Positions 23,033 to 35,413 of a stretch of DNA of 64,000 nt are shown here, in pieces. The number at the start of each line of letters is the position of its first letter. Position 1 is the stretch's first letter. Under the pieces are notes generated by a model. That model saw nothing but the letters and a program-made list of their open reading frames with translations, ran no database searches and was not told the origin of the DNA. The position numbers were made by a program, and so were the translations under genes. Origin of the DNA: Sycobia sp. Sy_11 (taxonomy: Eukaryota; Arthropoda; Insecta; Hymenoptera; Epichrysomallidae); contig JACCIC010000170.1 in assembly GCA_018907035.1 (NCBI GenBank), positions 62,001 through 126,000 of the forward strand. Direction: 5' to 3'.

Positions 23033-24500
23033 ATCCTCCCTCTCGTATAAATTCCATGAATTTTTATCAAATCAATTTTCATCTATCGGAGATTGCATTA
23101 ACTTAATCATTTTGTCCGTCGGTCTCTTAAACTCGCCATGCGGTGTTTTTACTTTTACTACACGTACCTCCGCGTCCAGTCGTTTATATACTTTGATTAT
23201 CCGGTCCCTCTTCCAATGATTGCGTTCTGCTCAGTAGTCCACAACAAGAATTGTATCACCAACCGCAAAGGGACTTTCCTTCCTTAGCCATTTCAGTCGC
23301 GCAATAATAATGGATAAATACTCGCGAACCCAACGCTTCCAAATTAAGGCGTTATACATTTGCGCGATTTTCCATTGCTTCTTCAAGCATATATTCTGCA
23401 TTTCATGTCTTCCCAGAGATATCGCGGCCGAAGGTGTCCCAATCAGAAAATGGTTGGGAGTGAGCGCTTTTTGATCGCGAAGATCTACGGACACATAAAA
23501 TAATGGCCACGAATTTACCATGTATTCAATTTCTACGAACCTTGTCTACAGCACTTCCTCGGACGGTATTTTATCTTTTAAAACAGTTGATAGAGACGTT
23601 TTTACTGACCTGATTAAACGCTCCCATACATCATCAATGTGAGCATCATCGGGGCGGGGGGAGGGGTTGAAAAGCCACTTTATCTGTCAATTTTTGCCCT
23701 TTTCTATATGGTGTCTTGATCGAGATCTTTCAATTCTTTAACTAATTCTTTATTCGCCCCACGAAAATTCGTACCATTATTGGTATAAATGACTTGAGCT
23801 TTTCTTCGACGAGCTGAAAATCTCTCGAGCGCCTTAATGGCTGAATTCACGGTTAAAATGTGAGCAAGTTCTGGATGCTCATAGCTCTTAGCTCTTGTTG
23901 TCCAGCATGTGAACAATACTCCCCATCGCTATTCTCGCCGGCGTCTGGATTTCAGAAACGTCGGCCCAAAATAACTGATTCCACAGTGATTAAATGGTCT
24001 TTGTCTGTAAGCTCAACGTCCTGGCCGCAGGGTAGACATTATTGGCAGTTTATAATACGTTTCTTAATTCAAGGATACAAAACTTCTGACGCAACTCATT
24101 TAGAATTGTTTCATTGTTTGCATGTAGGTAATTTCGATGAAATTCGGCGATAAAAATCCTCGTAATGTCATCTTTGTCATCTAAAATCTCAGCTACATTG
24201 TTAAATTCATCGTGATTTCAAGCGGTAGCACACCCACTTATTCTTACAATACCGTGATCGTTTAAAAATGGATATAAGGAGGCGAGCTTGCTTCCTTTGT
24301 TCACCGATTTGCTTTCTTTGATGGCTGATATTTCTGAATAAAAAGACGCACACTGTGCATGTCGAATCCAATAGTTTTCTACTGCTTTCATACCGTTCAG
24401 CGCACTTTTAACGCATAATTTTTTATTCCATCTATATACTCATGCTTGTATGCGTCTGGCCATAACTAGTAATCTGCGCCATCCTAAAAGCCGAATAGGA
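23033..24500 (-). mobile_element. BEL/Pao pol remnant (integrase and C-terminal domain)
   Basis: Minus-strand frames carry, from high to low coordinates: a region before the integrase (RHAQCASFYSEISAIKE, SKLASLYPFLNDHGIVRISG), a zinc-binding-like EFHRNYLHANNETILNELRQ, a catalytic core with HILTVNSAIKALERF and VIYTNNGTNFRGANKEL, and the C-terminal domain with ALTPNHFLIGTPSA, WKRWVREYL and KTPHGEFKRPTDKMIKL. The purine tract and LTR follow. These are hallmark BEL/Pao motifs. Frameshifts and stops split the frame, and nothing of protease or reverse transcriptase is seen. The element is dead. Confidence 0.85.
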
Positions 24501-24524
24501 AGAGGAAGGATTTGCGATACATCG

Positions 24525-24832
24525 AGCGGTGTCTTTACTTTTACTAAACTTTTTATATACTTTAATTGTCCAGCCCCTCATCCAATGATTCGGTTCTGCT
24601 TGGTAGTCCACAACAAGAATTATATCACCGACTTCGAGGGGACTTTCCTTCCTTAGCCATGAATTTTCTATATATTTTGTTTTATTATAATTTATAATTA
24701 TTTTACTATTCTAATTTATTACTTTTATTACGATTTTATCTTAAATTTAGGATTCTAATTCTTAACAGTCTCAAACAACAATTAGATATGGCGACAAAAG
24801 TATAAATGGAATTGAAGGAGATCTGAAAAGTC
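24525..24832 (-). mobile_element. Rearranged second BEL/Pao fragment with LTR-LTR junction
   Basis: Three blocks repeat parts of the neighbouring element in a different order: 24525-24658 matches the C-terminal pol domain at about 23137-23292, 24660-24772 matches the U3 start at about 22929-23032, and 24773-24832 matches the U5 end at 22144-22205. Read on the minus strand, U5 end is followed directly by TGTTAAG, the start of U3. Divergence from the first copy is visible throughout. Confidence 0.6.
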
Positions 24833-24956
24833 ATTTCAGAAATTGACTGCACGAATTGCTTCCAAAGAAATAAGCTATTTTTTGTAAAGAATATTAAGAT
24901 AGAAGATTTATTTTAAAACATAATGAAATCTTTTAAGAAGTTTAAATTTTAATTCG

Positions 24957-25017
24957 AGGCTTACGATGACTCGATTGCTAGAACGAAAGCCTAGTGATTC
25001 GGTGATCCAAATTCAAG
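24957..25017 (+). mobile_element. SINE head fragment
   Basis: Matches only the tRNA-like head of the family at 4530 (GGCTTACGATGACTCGATTG to GATCCAAATTCAAG), with several substitutions. An old, 3'-truncated copy. Confidence 0.65.
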
Positions 25018-26364
25018 TACTTTATAATATACACGTAACATATATAGTTATTAATAAATAATTAAAAAATTAAAAATTATACTTATGTTGACTGTTCTGA
25101 ATTAAATTAATTAATAATTTATTTAACAATTTAATATGAATATACTTGAAATATAACAATTCATGTTTTTCCTCGGCAATTTATACATCTACAGCTACAA
25201 TTTGGTAATAAATGAGATCAAATTCATTTGTCCAATTCATTTCTCACTGGTATTCGTTTTTCATTAGTTCTTATAAAAGGATTAATAATTTTAATCCGGC
25301 GACAACTGTAAATCAGATTAGATAAAAGTTGGATTGTGCATAATAAAAGCAACCACGTGCAGCTGATATTATTTAAAAAAATCAACAATAAAACAACCAC
25401 CGCATATGTGGTGGCCATTTTCTTGTATTGATATACTTGCTAGTTCTTTTCAATTTTACGAGCCAGCCATCTATGAAAAATTTGAAAAATAATCAGATTA
25501 GTCAATAAATTTTATTGTTCAGATTGCAAAAAATAATAAATATATAGATTTCTTTCTAAACTAGCGCTGTAAATAACTACATAAAATTCAATGAAAATAA
25601 AAATGGGCTTCGCATAAATTAAAGTGTCAAATAGGAGAGAAGAAGGATAATTTGAGTATTAACATTCAATATTATTTCATGTCGTAGTCGACTAAAACTA
25701 TTTACCCGTATCGGATAAAAAATTAATTATGAATGTAAAACGGAGCAGGAAATGATATATCTTCATGCTCAACCATCTTAGTTCAAGTCTTTCGGATATA
25801 ACTGTGCTTGGTTTAAGTATTATTGCGTTTGTGTTAAGGTCTTCGATCTTAGTTTCAATATTTCGGATAACATATCTTATAATGAATACATTTCACTATT
25901 ATCGATTCGTATTTTCTTTAAAAAATATATGGAAGCTTTTTTGTCAAGCGGATGACTTATCTTGGCGTATTTGCACGTATTAAAAAGAATTCATAGGCAT
26001 AGGCAAATATATGAAAACAGAGCACAAATGTTCATGTGTCGAAATAAAATAATAGTAACTAAACCTTAAATATTTTTAAGTAGGAAGACGAGATGCCTCC
26101 TTAGCATAGTTTGCTTACCTCTTCCACTAAAAATCAAATATTATTTCAAAATTGAATGTGCCTATAGTTTTGTTAATTCATAGTATATTATTCTGTATAC
26201 TGTTTTTTCTAAATGCGTGCGCAAAAATTTGACAAATATTTGGAATGAATTATACATTATTTAATTATTATTTGAGAATGTAAAGCCTCTTTTCAAAGTA
26301 TTCAGAAGGTCAGCTATAACAGGTGGAAGAAGTGTGGGTAGAATGCAAAGAAAGCGACGGTGCC

Positions 26365-26412
26365 AGGGGTGAAGCCCCTCATGTGGGCGCAGGGAGCGAA
26401 TCCCCTAACATG
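26365..26412. repeat. Paired GC-rich mini-hairpins
   Basis: Two near-tandem units of about 26 bases, CAGGGGTGAAGCCCCTCATG and CAGGGAGCGAATCCCCTAAC, each fold into a short stem (AGGGG/CCCCT and GGGA/TCCC). They stand out in AT-rich DNA and could be a transposon terminus. Confidence 0.45.
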
Positions 26413-26593
26413 CAATAAATTCTCATAAAAATTAAAAAAATGAAATAAATTAATCAAAAACTTGTTCAAGAAAATTCTTCAAAAAGATCAGGGCAAAATC
26501 GTTTGATGAAAATGAGCATAAAATATTTGAATAATTCATGAGACAAGCATTAAATAACTTGTTGAATTGTATTTATAATAATAATGTTCAAAG

Positions 26594-26619
<26 letters not shown>
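26594..26619. repeat. (TA)n microsatellite
   Basis: Thirteen TA units followed by imperfect AT-rich repeats. Confidence 0.9.
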
Positions 26620-26625
<6 letters not shown>

Positions 26626-27398
26626 TATTAGTACATTATTAACTATATTATGTACATATACATAATATTATTTATTTATACGTAATATTATACTAATATT
26701 TTCAACTTTATTCACTGTGTTAGCTCAATAAAGTTATCGAGTAGTTTTTTTGTTGAAAATTTATTATTCAAATTGATTTTAAAAATTTGCTACTTTTTCG
26801 ATATTAAAAGTTCTACACATGTTGGCGAAACATGTCAATTTTAGAAAAGCTTACCACGTGAATCATGTTAAAAAACGATTGATATGTTTTTCGAAAAAAC
26901 TTTTCTGTAGCCTCAATATTCTTAATTCTTATGAAAAACAGAATAAAATTAGTTTTTGCTATTATGATTAGTTATTTTATAGGTTTTAATGGCATCTTCT
27001 CGAATCAATTGTTGAGGTCATGTGGACTTTCCCTATGCCCCCGTTATATAATATGATATGCGAAAGTTTTTTCTTATATTGACTTTCACATTCTATTCAA
27101 TCTACCATTGCTATATTATCCGATAATTTATTTCTCTAAACACATCATTAGAATTCTCTAAGTTTTACTTTTAGATATTTTACATAGTTTTTAAAGTGAT
27201 AAAATATGTATAGATAGTAAATAAAAAGTTTATCGTGGAAAACAAATGATACATTAATTTTGCAATATTAATACTTAAATTCAAAATTCTGTTTAGAACC
27301 ACTTTTTATGATAAAACTAATTTGAATTCTTATATTGTTCTTTCTGCGCCTACAGAACTCGATGAATACATTTAAATATTTCGGCTTATTATGTGCTT

Positions 27399-27404
27399 TA
27401 TAAA
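27399..27404 (+). promoter_or_regulatory. TATA box candidate of protease-like gene A
   Basis: TATAAA lies 131 bases before the ATG of the gene at 27530, in a spacing that allows a 5' UTR of about 100 bases. Confidence 0.45.
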
Positions 27405-27529
27405 GAGGGTTCTTTTTATTAAAAAATTACTCATATAGATATATTAACAGTATTCAACGTGGGACCTTCCTAAGCCGTTTCTCTAATAAGAAAAAAATTG
27501 AACTAACTTTCATACTTAAACACTTTAAA

Positions 27530-28861
27530 ATGGGAGAATACATTTCTTCACTTATTATTCTCATCACAATGAATATTTTTATTATTGTAGGTAAGTAGTT
27601 CAACCATAATGAAATCACTTTATTGCCTTTTAATTACAGTTTTTCAATTAAAAAAATCGACATAGGTATTTTCTAAAATTTAAGTGAGTAAAAATAAGAT
27701 TGCGACTTCTCAATACACCAAAATCTTTACTTTGTGATTTTATGCATGAGTTCTATTTACTGTTAGTGATATTACAGAAATAAATAAAATTAAATACATA
27801 TTAAATTTTTAACCTCATTAATAATACGTTATTCTTATTTCAATCTCTGGCAGATGGGGCGAAAATGGAAGGCATCGTTGGTGGTATTTTAGCGCGGAAA
27901 AATCAATTTAAATATATAGGTATCTGTGCAAGAAAATGGCAAGCATGTGTGTGGTGGTGGCATTATCGCTGATTCCTTTATAATCTCACTTGCTCAGTGC
28001 TTCCTTTATGAGGATACTGAATATTTTATCGAAAGCGATTTCTCAGTTGTTGTTTCTACTATAAACTTATTAAATTCAAATGGCGGAATAAGAATTCCAG
28101 TGAAGACAGTCTATGTACCTATAACTTACGCAGGTTGGAAAATGTTTCACGATTTGTCTCAAGATTTCAGAGGAGAACTAGCAATTCTGGAGGTAAAATT
28201 GACTTGATAAAAGATGACTCTTTAGTTTCCTTTTGTATATTTGAAATAAAACATTCAACTTACATTATTTTCTTGTAGTTGGAAGAAAGTTTAGGTTTAG
28301 ATAATAATACTCGATTAAGTAAATTGGATATAGTTGAACCATTATTTTCCCATGCAAGAAAAACTTATCGATTGGCCGGATTTGGGTATAATGTAATGCC
28401 GCGTACTGGTGAGAAAGGATCAACGGACGGTAAATTACGTTATTCAGAAGCAGAAAGTGTATCCAGTTATGCGTCTAATAAAGTGGTCAACAACTTTATT
28501 GGCAGCACTGATATTGGAGCAAGACTGCGGCAACGCAATCCAAACTTACATGTAGGAGCTTGCACGGTAATTCATTTCAGTTCTGAAAAGTTTTTCAGTC
28601 ATAAAGCCAATGTTGGTTACTATAATCTTTTTTGTTTAGGGTGACGGGGGCAGTCCGCTTGTTTACCAGAACAAATATGTTGTTGGTATATTATATGGTT
28701 CCCCTGCTGAATGTACTGAGCAGGAATCCCCATCCATTTACGCTAGAGTTTCGCATTATTACAAATTTATGAAGAATGCTTTACAACGTAAAAGAATGTC
28801 TGACATGCGAGTTGCTGTACGAAGAAGATTCGAAAGGGGTTTTAAATTAGTAGAACTTTAA
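27530..28861 (+). pseudogene. Gene A: S1 serine protease homologue without catalytic triad, frameshifted
   Basis: The exons are 27530-27590 (signal peptide MGEYISSLIILITMNIFIIV), 27854-28192, 28279-28566 and 28640-28861, with GT-AG introns in phases 1, 0, 0 exactly as in genes B and C. The fold is chymotrypsin-like: IVGG start, HVCGGGII, and a terminal IYARVSHYYKFM. All three catalytic residues are replaced: ISLAQC for AAHC (His to Gln), GELAIL for DIALL (Asp to Glu), and GDGGSP for GDSGGP (Ser to Gly). The cysteine pair present in B and C near SNSEC/DSNMC is absent. One extra base at about 27919 (ATATATAGG) shifts frame between FKYI and VSVQENGKH; exon 2 is therefore 339 nt instead of a frame-keeping 338. 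If the base is an assembly error this is an intact pseudoprotease; otherwise it is a pseudogene. AATAAA follows at 28933. Confidence 0.8.
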
Positions 28862-28932
28862 GTTATTTTTGGCAATAAGTTTTTGTTTTTATGAACAGTA
28901 GATGATCATAAAAACAATGGCATTTGAAAATC

Positions 28933-28938
28933 AATAAA
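28933..28938 (+). terminator. Poly(A) signal of gene A
   Basis: AATAAA, 72 bases after the stop codon of gene A. Confidence 0.5.
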
Positions 28939-29106
28939 GATCATACCCCGAAATATGATAATTTTGATATCAAAGTAAGTTTATACAATTATATGAACTA
29001 TTATACAAATTCAAAGCAGGTTTTCATTTATTATAGGATAAATGTCGAGAAAATAATTATTGAGTCCAATGGATTGAGTACAATATAGTTTTACTTCTTT
29101 AGGTGG

Positions 29107-29108
<2 letters not shown>

Positions 29109-29155
<47 letters not shown>
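29109..29155. repeat. (AT)n microsatellite
   Basis: About 23 AT units downstream of gene A. Confidence 0.97.
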
Positions 29156-29158
<3 letters not shown>

Positions 29159-29381
29159 AAATTATTTTTGTTAATTAATATCTTAAAGGAAATAGGTGGA
29201 TTTTATTTTTATTTCAATAAAGAATAGTGCAAAGTTTCCTCAAAAAAGGTTAATTGGTTTTCCAGGTGCACAGATGTTCAAAGAAAAACAAAATTAACAT
29301 TTGAAAATGGTTTAGATTATGATGAATTACTAATTACTGATTCAGGTGTATATATATTGTAATATATAGAAGTAGATTCTG

Positions 29382-29589
29382 CGGCCTACGATGGCTCGAT
29401 CGCTAGAGCGAAGGACTAGTAACTCGGTGATACGAGTTCAAATCCCGGTCTCGGCCGATTGATACAGGCACCGCTGTAATTATTTACATGTGCTTTGTTT
29501 ACAAACATATCGTAGACCTCCGTCGCTGATTAGCACCGATAATTGGAAGCATAAATAAAACGACTTTAAATAACATAAAATAAAAAAAA
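29382..29589 (+). mobile_element. tRNA-derived SINE with perfect target duplication
   Basis: Full-length copy of the family at 4530, with intact tRNA-like head, body and A-rich tail. It is bracketed by the identical 14-mer AGAAGTAGATTCTG at 29368-29381 and 29590-29603, the mark of L1-type target-primed insertion. The perfect duplication suggests a recent event. Confidence 0.92.
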
Positions 29590-29603
29590 AGAAGTAGATT
29601 CTG

Positions 29604-32600
29604 TTGTCGATCCTCTTCTTCTTCTCACTTTAAACAAATCTTTTTGATTTAAGAAAAGCTGTCTATATTTTACTGATGTATATAGTCATTGTCAGATCGT
29701 GTAAAAGAATTTCCCTCTTGATTATTTTTACATTATATGGACATTAAAACTACTACAAATAAAACTAGTAACGAAAAAGATATAAAAAGAGATATTCAAA
29801 ATATAATCCTTAGTTTTCTAGAAAAAAAATTGAGGTTCTAATAAACTTTGTGATGGATAAAAGGTATTTTCTCGCAGAATTTAAAATATGACAAGAAACG
29901 TTATTAAGACCGTGAAAAACTATGGAGATACACGCCTCCGTGATAAGACGTACAGACATTCATGAAGAGTATCTATTCGAATTGAATGATATTAGCAAAC
30001 CCAGAAGTATGGATTGAATTATGTAGTAAAAAAAATTATGAATAAGTCGCTAGAAAGGAAATTCCAGAATTCTATGTCCTTATACTGTTCAGATAAAGAT
30101 TACAAGAGAAGATACATAAACCTATACTCTGAGGAAAAATAGATTCCTAATTGAATTTTAAGAATTAGAAAAAAGAATTATGGAAACTAGAAGGATAAAA
30201 GCGGGAAAACAGTTACTAGAAATGGAAAAATCTTGGAAAAAAATATCACACCTGAAAGAAAATCTAGTATTATGTTTCAAAAATCAGAACTTTATCTTAA
30301 GAAAATCTAGTGAATGGCAGCATTGATGATGGAAATACATCGTGTAGTTGACCAGCCAGAATCAGATCTATTATGAAATTTTCGATTAAATCTTACATTA
30401 TAAACACACACGTGCAAATACATACTAGTATTTCATTCTGATGTGTACCACGAAATCTGAAAAATCACACTAAACTTAGAGAAAGAGAGAGAGAAAGAGA
30501 GAACAATAAGGGCATTATCACTATTTTGGATAGTCTGGAGCATCCAGACTCGGGCCACTCTCAAATTCACTCGAAATTCCAGAAAGAGTTTTCACGCATC
30601 AGGAAATTCATCAATTTTAACTACTTTTCTCCTATTTTTAACAGTCCTATTTAGCCACTTAGTTCTACATATACCCAGTAGTAGTTTTTATCATACTCAA
30701 AATATGAAGTATTGTACAGTACGAAAAGATCATGAGGATTCAAGTCAGATATTGTAATTAAAGGAAATAATACTTTACTTAACAGTAAGTCCAAATATAT
30801 GATCTATTTTTTCAGAAATAACAAACCTGATGAAATTGTTAATAAGAATTCCCGCTTCAACTGCACAAGTGGAAGTTTTTCGTTCTAAAGTCCGTCGTTT
30901 GAAAAAGTATTTGGACTCAAAATATTTTAAGAAGTTTTAAATAACATAAGTAATTTGAAAATTTATTCAAAATACGAAATAAATCTTAATAATCGATTGA
31001 ATACGTTTATTAGTCGATATAGTTTAATTCATGATGTCTTAATATACAGCGCGTTACCGAAAGGATGATATAAATAAGTACACAATGGGTCACTTAACAT
31101 CCGAAATAATTCGATTAATACGGATTTTAGGTAGAACGTATAAAAAAATAATATTTAAAATTTAGTCCATGTTATATAGAAAAGCTGTCATTAATATTTA
31201 TTCAACTTTAGAGGACGGAAAATTTTCGATAGGGACTGAATGTAAAATTAACTTAGACATTCTTGAATAACGATATTTAGGATTTTTGAGTGTTGAGAAT
31301 GAATTGAATGTCCAATTTTGATAATTTAAGATGCTGGATTATAATATGTTTAATTATTGTCAAAATCAATCATAAAAATTTACATCTATTTTTCAAGTCA
31401 TTAATAAAATCTGAATGTAGGCTTCAAAACTTCAATATGTCGAACTCAATCTGAAAAATTTTCCCAATTGAAGATATGAAAATTCTGATTCACTCGAAAT
31501 TAATTGAATATACTGTGTTCAAAATTCAGAATTCTACATAAATGTATGAAAAAAACAAAACTCGGAAATTAAATCATAATAGAGAAACTTAAAGCCATCA
31601 AAAAAGGTACAATTTTTACAAATTTTTGAGATAGTTTGTGAGTGAAATGATCCAATATTTTTTTAATCAATAAAATAAATCGCTTATTGGATGGGGAATT
31701 AGTTCAATTATTATTGTTATTCGATATATTGTTGTTCAATTATTGTTGTTCGATTCATGACAGATATTTTATCTGTATGGATATCCCAATATAGATACGA
31801 AATTAAGGCATTATCCTCGAAAGATTGATCCTGTCAAAGTATCCTCATCAAAAGGTTATATTAATCACTAATAATTAATATAATGTAAATTATTAATATT
31901 GTTTTTGAGTATAAGAACATTTATATTATTCATTGATTACATATTATGTATCTCTAATATTCACCTAAATATTTAATAATAGTTAATTTTAATATATAAT
32001 TAAAAGATAAAAATTTATAAAATTTACTTTTTTAAATAGTATTTACATCACATAATCTACACCTAATGAACAAAGAGCAAGTGTTAGCGAACCAGTTAAA
32101 TGTTGCTTGTACAATCTTCCTACTTTGTAAAAAAAGATATTGAAAATATATATCAGCTTTCTCAAATAAATTAAAATATTTTTTACTTTAATTATAAAAA
32201 TAAAACATGAATGGGGAAATGCCACTATTTGTATAATTTTATTTGTAAAAATTGTTTTTATAACATTTCCTTTCGATAAGTTCAATGACAATCATAACTT
32301 TTATGATCTACGGTTTTCTTTAATTATCAAAAATATTCCAGGTGTTACTAATAAATATTCTTATTGGACTTCATATTGTTATTTTTACCATTATTTTTCT
32401 ACTATCAGAATTAATATATCTAGAAGAAAAGATCCTCAGATACTGATAAACTAAGTAATTCTAAATTTGAAATGAGAAAATGTCGACGGCAACTATAACA
32501 ATTGGCATTTTTATGCCAGAAGATGTCAAAATATAATTTTAATATTTTAAATATAATAGCGTTCAATGAGTTTAGTCTATCATTGCATTATAAAAAGTAA

Positions 32601-33950
32601 ACTAAATTTATACCGAGTGTCGTTGTGTCAACAAGATACATAGCCTCTTACTACAATTATTGAACAAAAAAAGAATAATTAATCCATTTTATGGTTCTGT
32701 ATATTATATTTATCTATCTCATATTCCTAACTTATTCCTAACAACACAGGTATTTATCTGATGTGCCATGCCAAAGCAGAGTGTGAATATTTTCCTATGT
32801 TTATAGATTTATATTTTTTTAGTCAGTCTGTAGAATAAAAATTAAGCAGATCAGTGGAATACATATAGTATATATAATTGTAGTATACTATTGGAGAATA
32901 TATATATGAATAATAGTATCAGAAATTATAACTAAGATAATTCGATTATTAATAAAAAATTAATATGTAAAGAAAATATTATCTTATAAGATGTAGCTTA
33001 CAAATAAACTTTATTTAGATATTTCTAAGGCTATACTTTGTCTTTATTTACTTATTTTATTAATTCAGGGACAAATATACCTTTACAAACAGCGAGATAT
33101 CATAATATTATAACTAAAAGTGATACACGACAATTTAATAAAGAAATTATAGGCATTGAAATCAATTAGCCCTGGTGCATACTCACTAATAATATTATCT
33201 GGTAGTTACACCAAATTTTAATGATACAAGTGTATAATGACCGAATGGTCTTGTGAACTTAGCATACAAATTCAATGTTTTACAAACCACGTGCTAAGTT
33301 TACATTAGGTTTAATAATATATGTCTACCAATATAAGAATTATATTATGAATGACAAAAGCAAATAATTAATAACAGATACAATAGAAAATTAGTAAGAG
33401 AGTCGTTAGCACTTTAATTCTAAAAGTTGTCAATACAATGAATGTTTGATTAACGCAATTGAAGACATGTGGTTCATGCTAACTGATTACGTATTATAAT
33501 AACGTCTAAGCCAGGCCACCGAAACAATGTCGCACTATGATAAAACGTTGACAATACATAAAGATTTCTAATATAATAAGTGCAAGTATAAAATGCAACG
33601 TGTAGAAGAAAACATTACAAATACTATTTAATATTTTATCATTTAAATATAAAGACATAATTCAAATATTTGTAGAATCTTTTAAATGATAACGTATTAA
33701 GCTCACTTAATGTATCGTCATAAGCATAATATGTCAACGGTATTTTTTATTCCACTTGTAATAAAGCACAACGAGAAAAGTTAAAGTTTAATTCATCAAT
33801 GAATCAAAATGTATGCATTATTGGGGCTAAAACTAAAGAACTCTATGCGATTATAAGGATGACCGGTGTGAGCTGAAGAACTAAAGAATTCATTGATCTA
33901 TACTCCCGAATAGAGATCTCTTGATAAAATCTGGCAACCTCAAGGTTTCG
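29604..33950. other. AT-rich intergenic sequence
   Basis: Nothing recognised. A GA-rich patch lies at 30480-30502. The stretch 29870-30330 is less AT-biased and may be an old transposon, but no motif supports that. Confidence 0.35.
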
Positions 33951-33955
33951 CAGTC

Positions 33956-35354
33956 TTATCTGTATAATAGTTTACTTTCCTCAAATTTAAAAACTGTTGA
34001 AGAATATTTTACCAATGTTCCAATGCGCATATCTGAAGTTATGTAGTTTGACATGACATTATGAATAAATTGTGTAAAATAGGAAACCCTTGTATAGATC
34101 GCTGGTGAGTAATCTTCGATGCATTCTATAGGGCCACAAACTAGAATTCCAACTACAACTTTATCGCCGTATATAAGTGGACTCCCGCTGTCGCCCTAAG
34201 AAATTTTTTCATTTATTAGATTGAAATATTTCATTATAAAATTATTCTGCTTACCGTACAAACTCCTGAGGGTTTAGATTTGGTATTCTGTATAATCTGA
34301 GCACACATATTAGAATCATCTATGTTTACCCCTACACTTTCACTACATTCAGAATTAGAAACAATTTTTGCTGGAGCATATCTGAGTTTACCATCAGATG
34401 ATCCTGCTTTTATCCAGTCACCAGTGTTTGGATCTGCTTGAATATGAAATTGATTGTGGCCATGACCAGCAATCAAGAATGTCTTATTTGTATATGAATA
34501 ATCATAATCTGTTATAATCAGATTTTTTAAATTTGAGATTCCAAATACATCTATGTTGTGTTCTAGCTAAAGTATAAAAAATAAAAACTATAAATAATTA
34601 TAACTTGAAACATAATTATACATATTTTTATTCATTTCCCTATTAGTGTCCAAATTTGATTTACTTATCTTCTGGATATGTGGTATGTTAAAGTAAATAA
34701 TTACTATTATTTATATTTATTAGTATTATAAGAAAAACTTGAATATTTTATATTTTATCATTCTTATAGCTTTATCTTCGTCTGAAAACCTTAATTGCTT
34801 AAAATTTTTTTAAAAAATTTCAGAATGACCTAATAACTCCATTTATAACAAAAGGTAAGCAATTGTGACCATAATTGATATTGTACTGCTAGGTTATTTA
34901 TTATGTATCTATTTATTGTTTTGTTATATAACAAGGTTATCCATAAGACAGATCTTACTTTTTTGAAAATTTTCAATGCGCTGAATTCAAATTTGACCGC
35001 CGAATTGTTCTATCACTTCAGGATTTGGAGATATCCGAACCTAAAAGTGAAAAAATACGATTTTTGTTGTATATTTGAACTTATGGAGCAATAGCAAATA
35101 TTTTTTTATTCAACAGCTGTACACAGTATCGGAAAGTACAAGTCTTTCTCCAATAAAATCCCATTCAGTCTTTCCAAATATCTTTTTTGCGCTGAAATAT
35201 TGCATTTGGAAAATTAAAAATTTCTAAATTCTACAATATTCAAAAAACTATTTAAGGACTATAATGACCGTAGACTCTGTGGATTCGGAGTGGGGGAGGG
35301 GGGGTTGGATTGTGGGCGTTTGGGTTTGTGGCTTTGGGGTGCAGGGTTCTATTT

Positions 35355-35413
<59 letters not shown>

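Noticed and set aside
23860..24153. Plus-strand open frame of 97 codons
   Set aside because: Antisense shadow of the BEL/Pao integrase.
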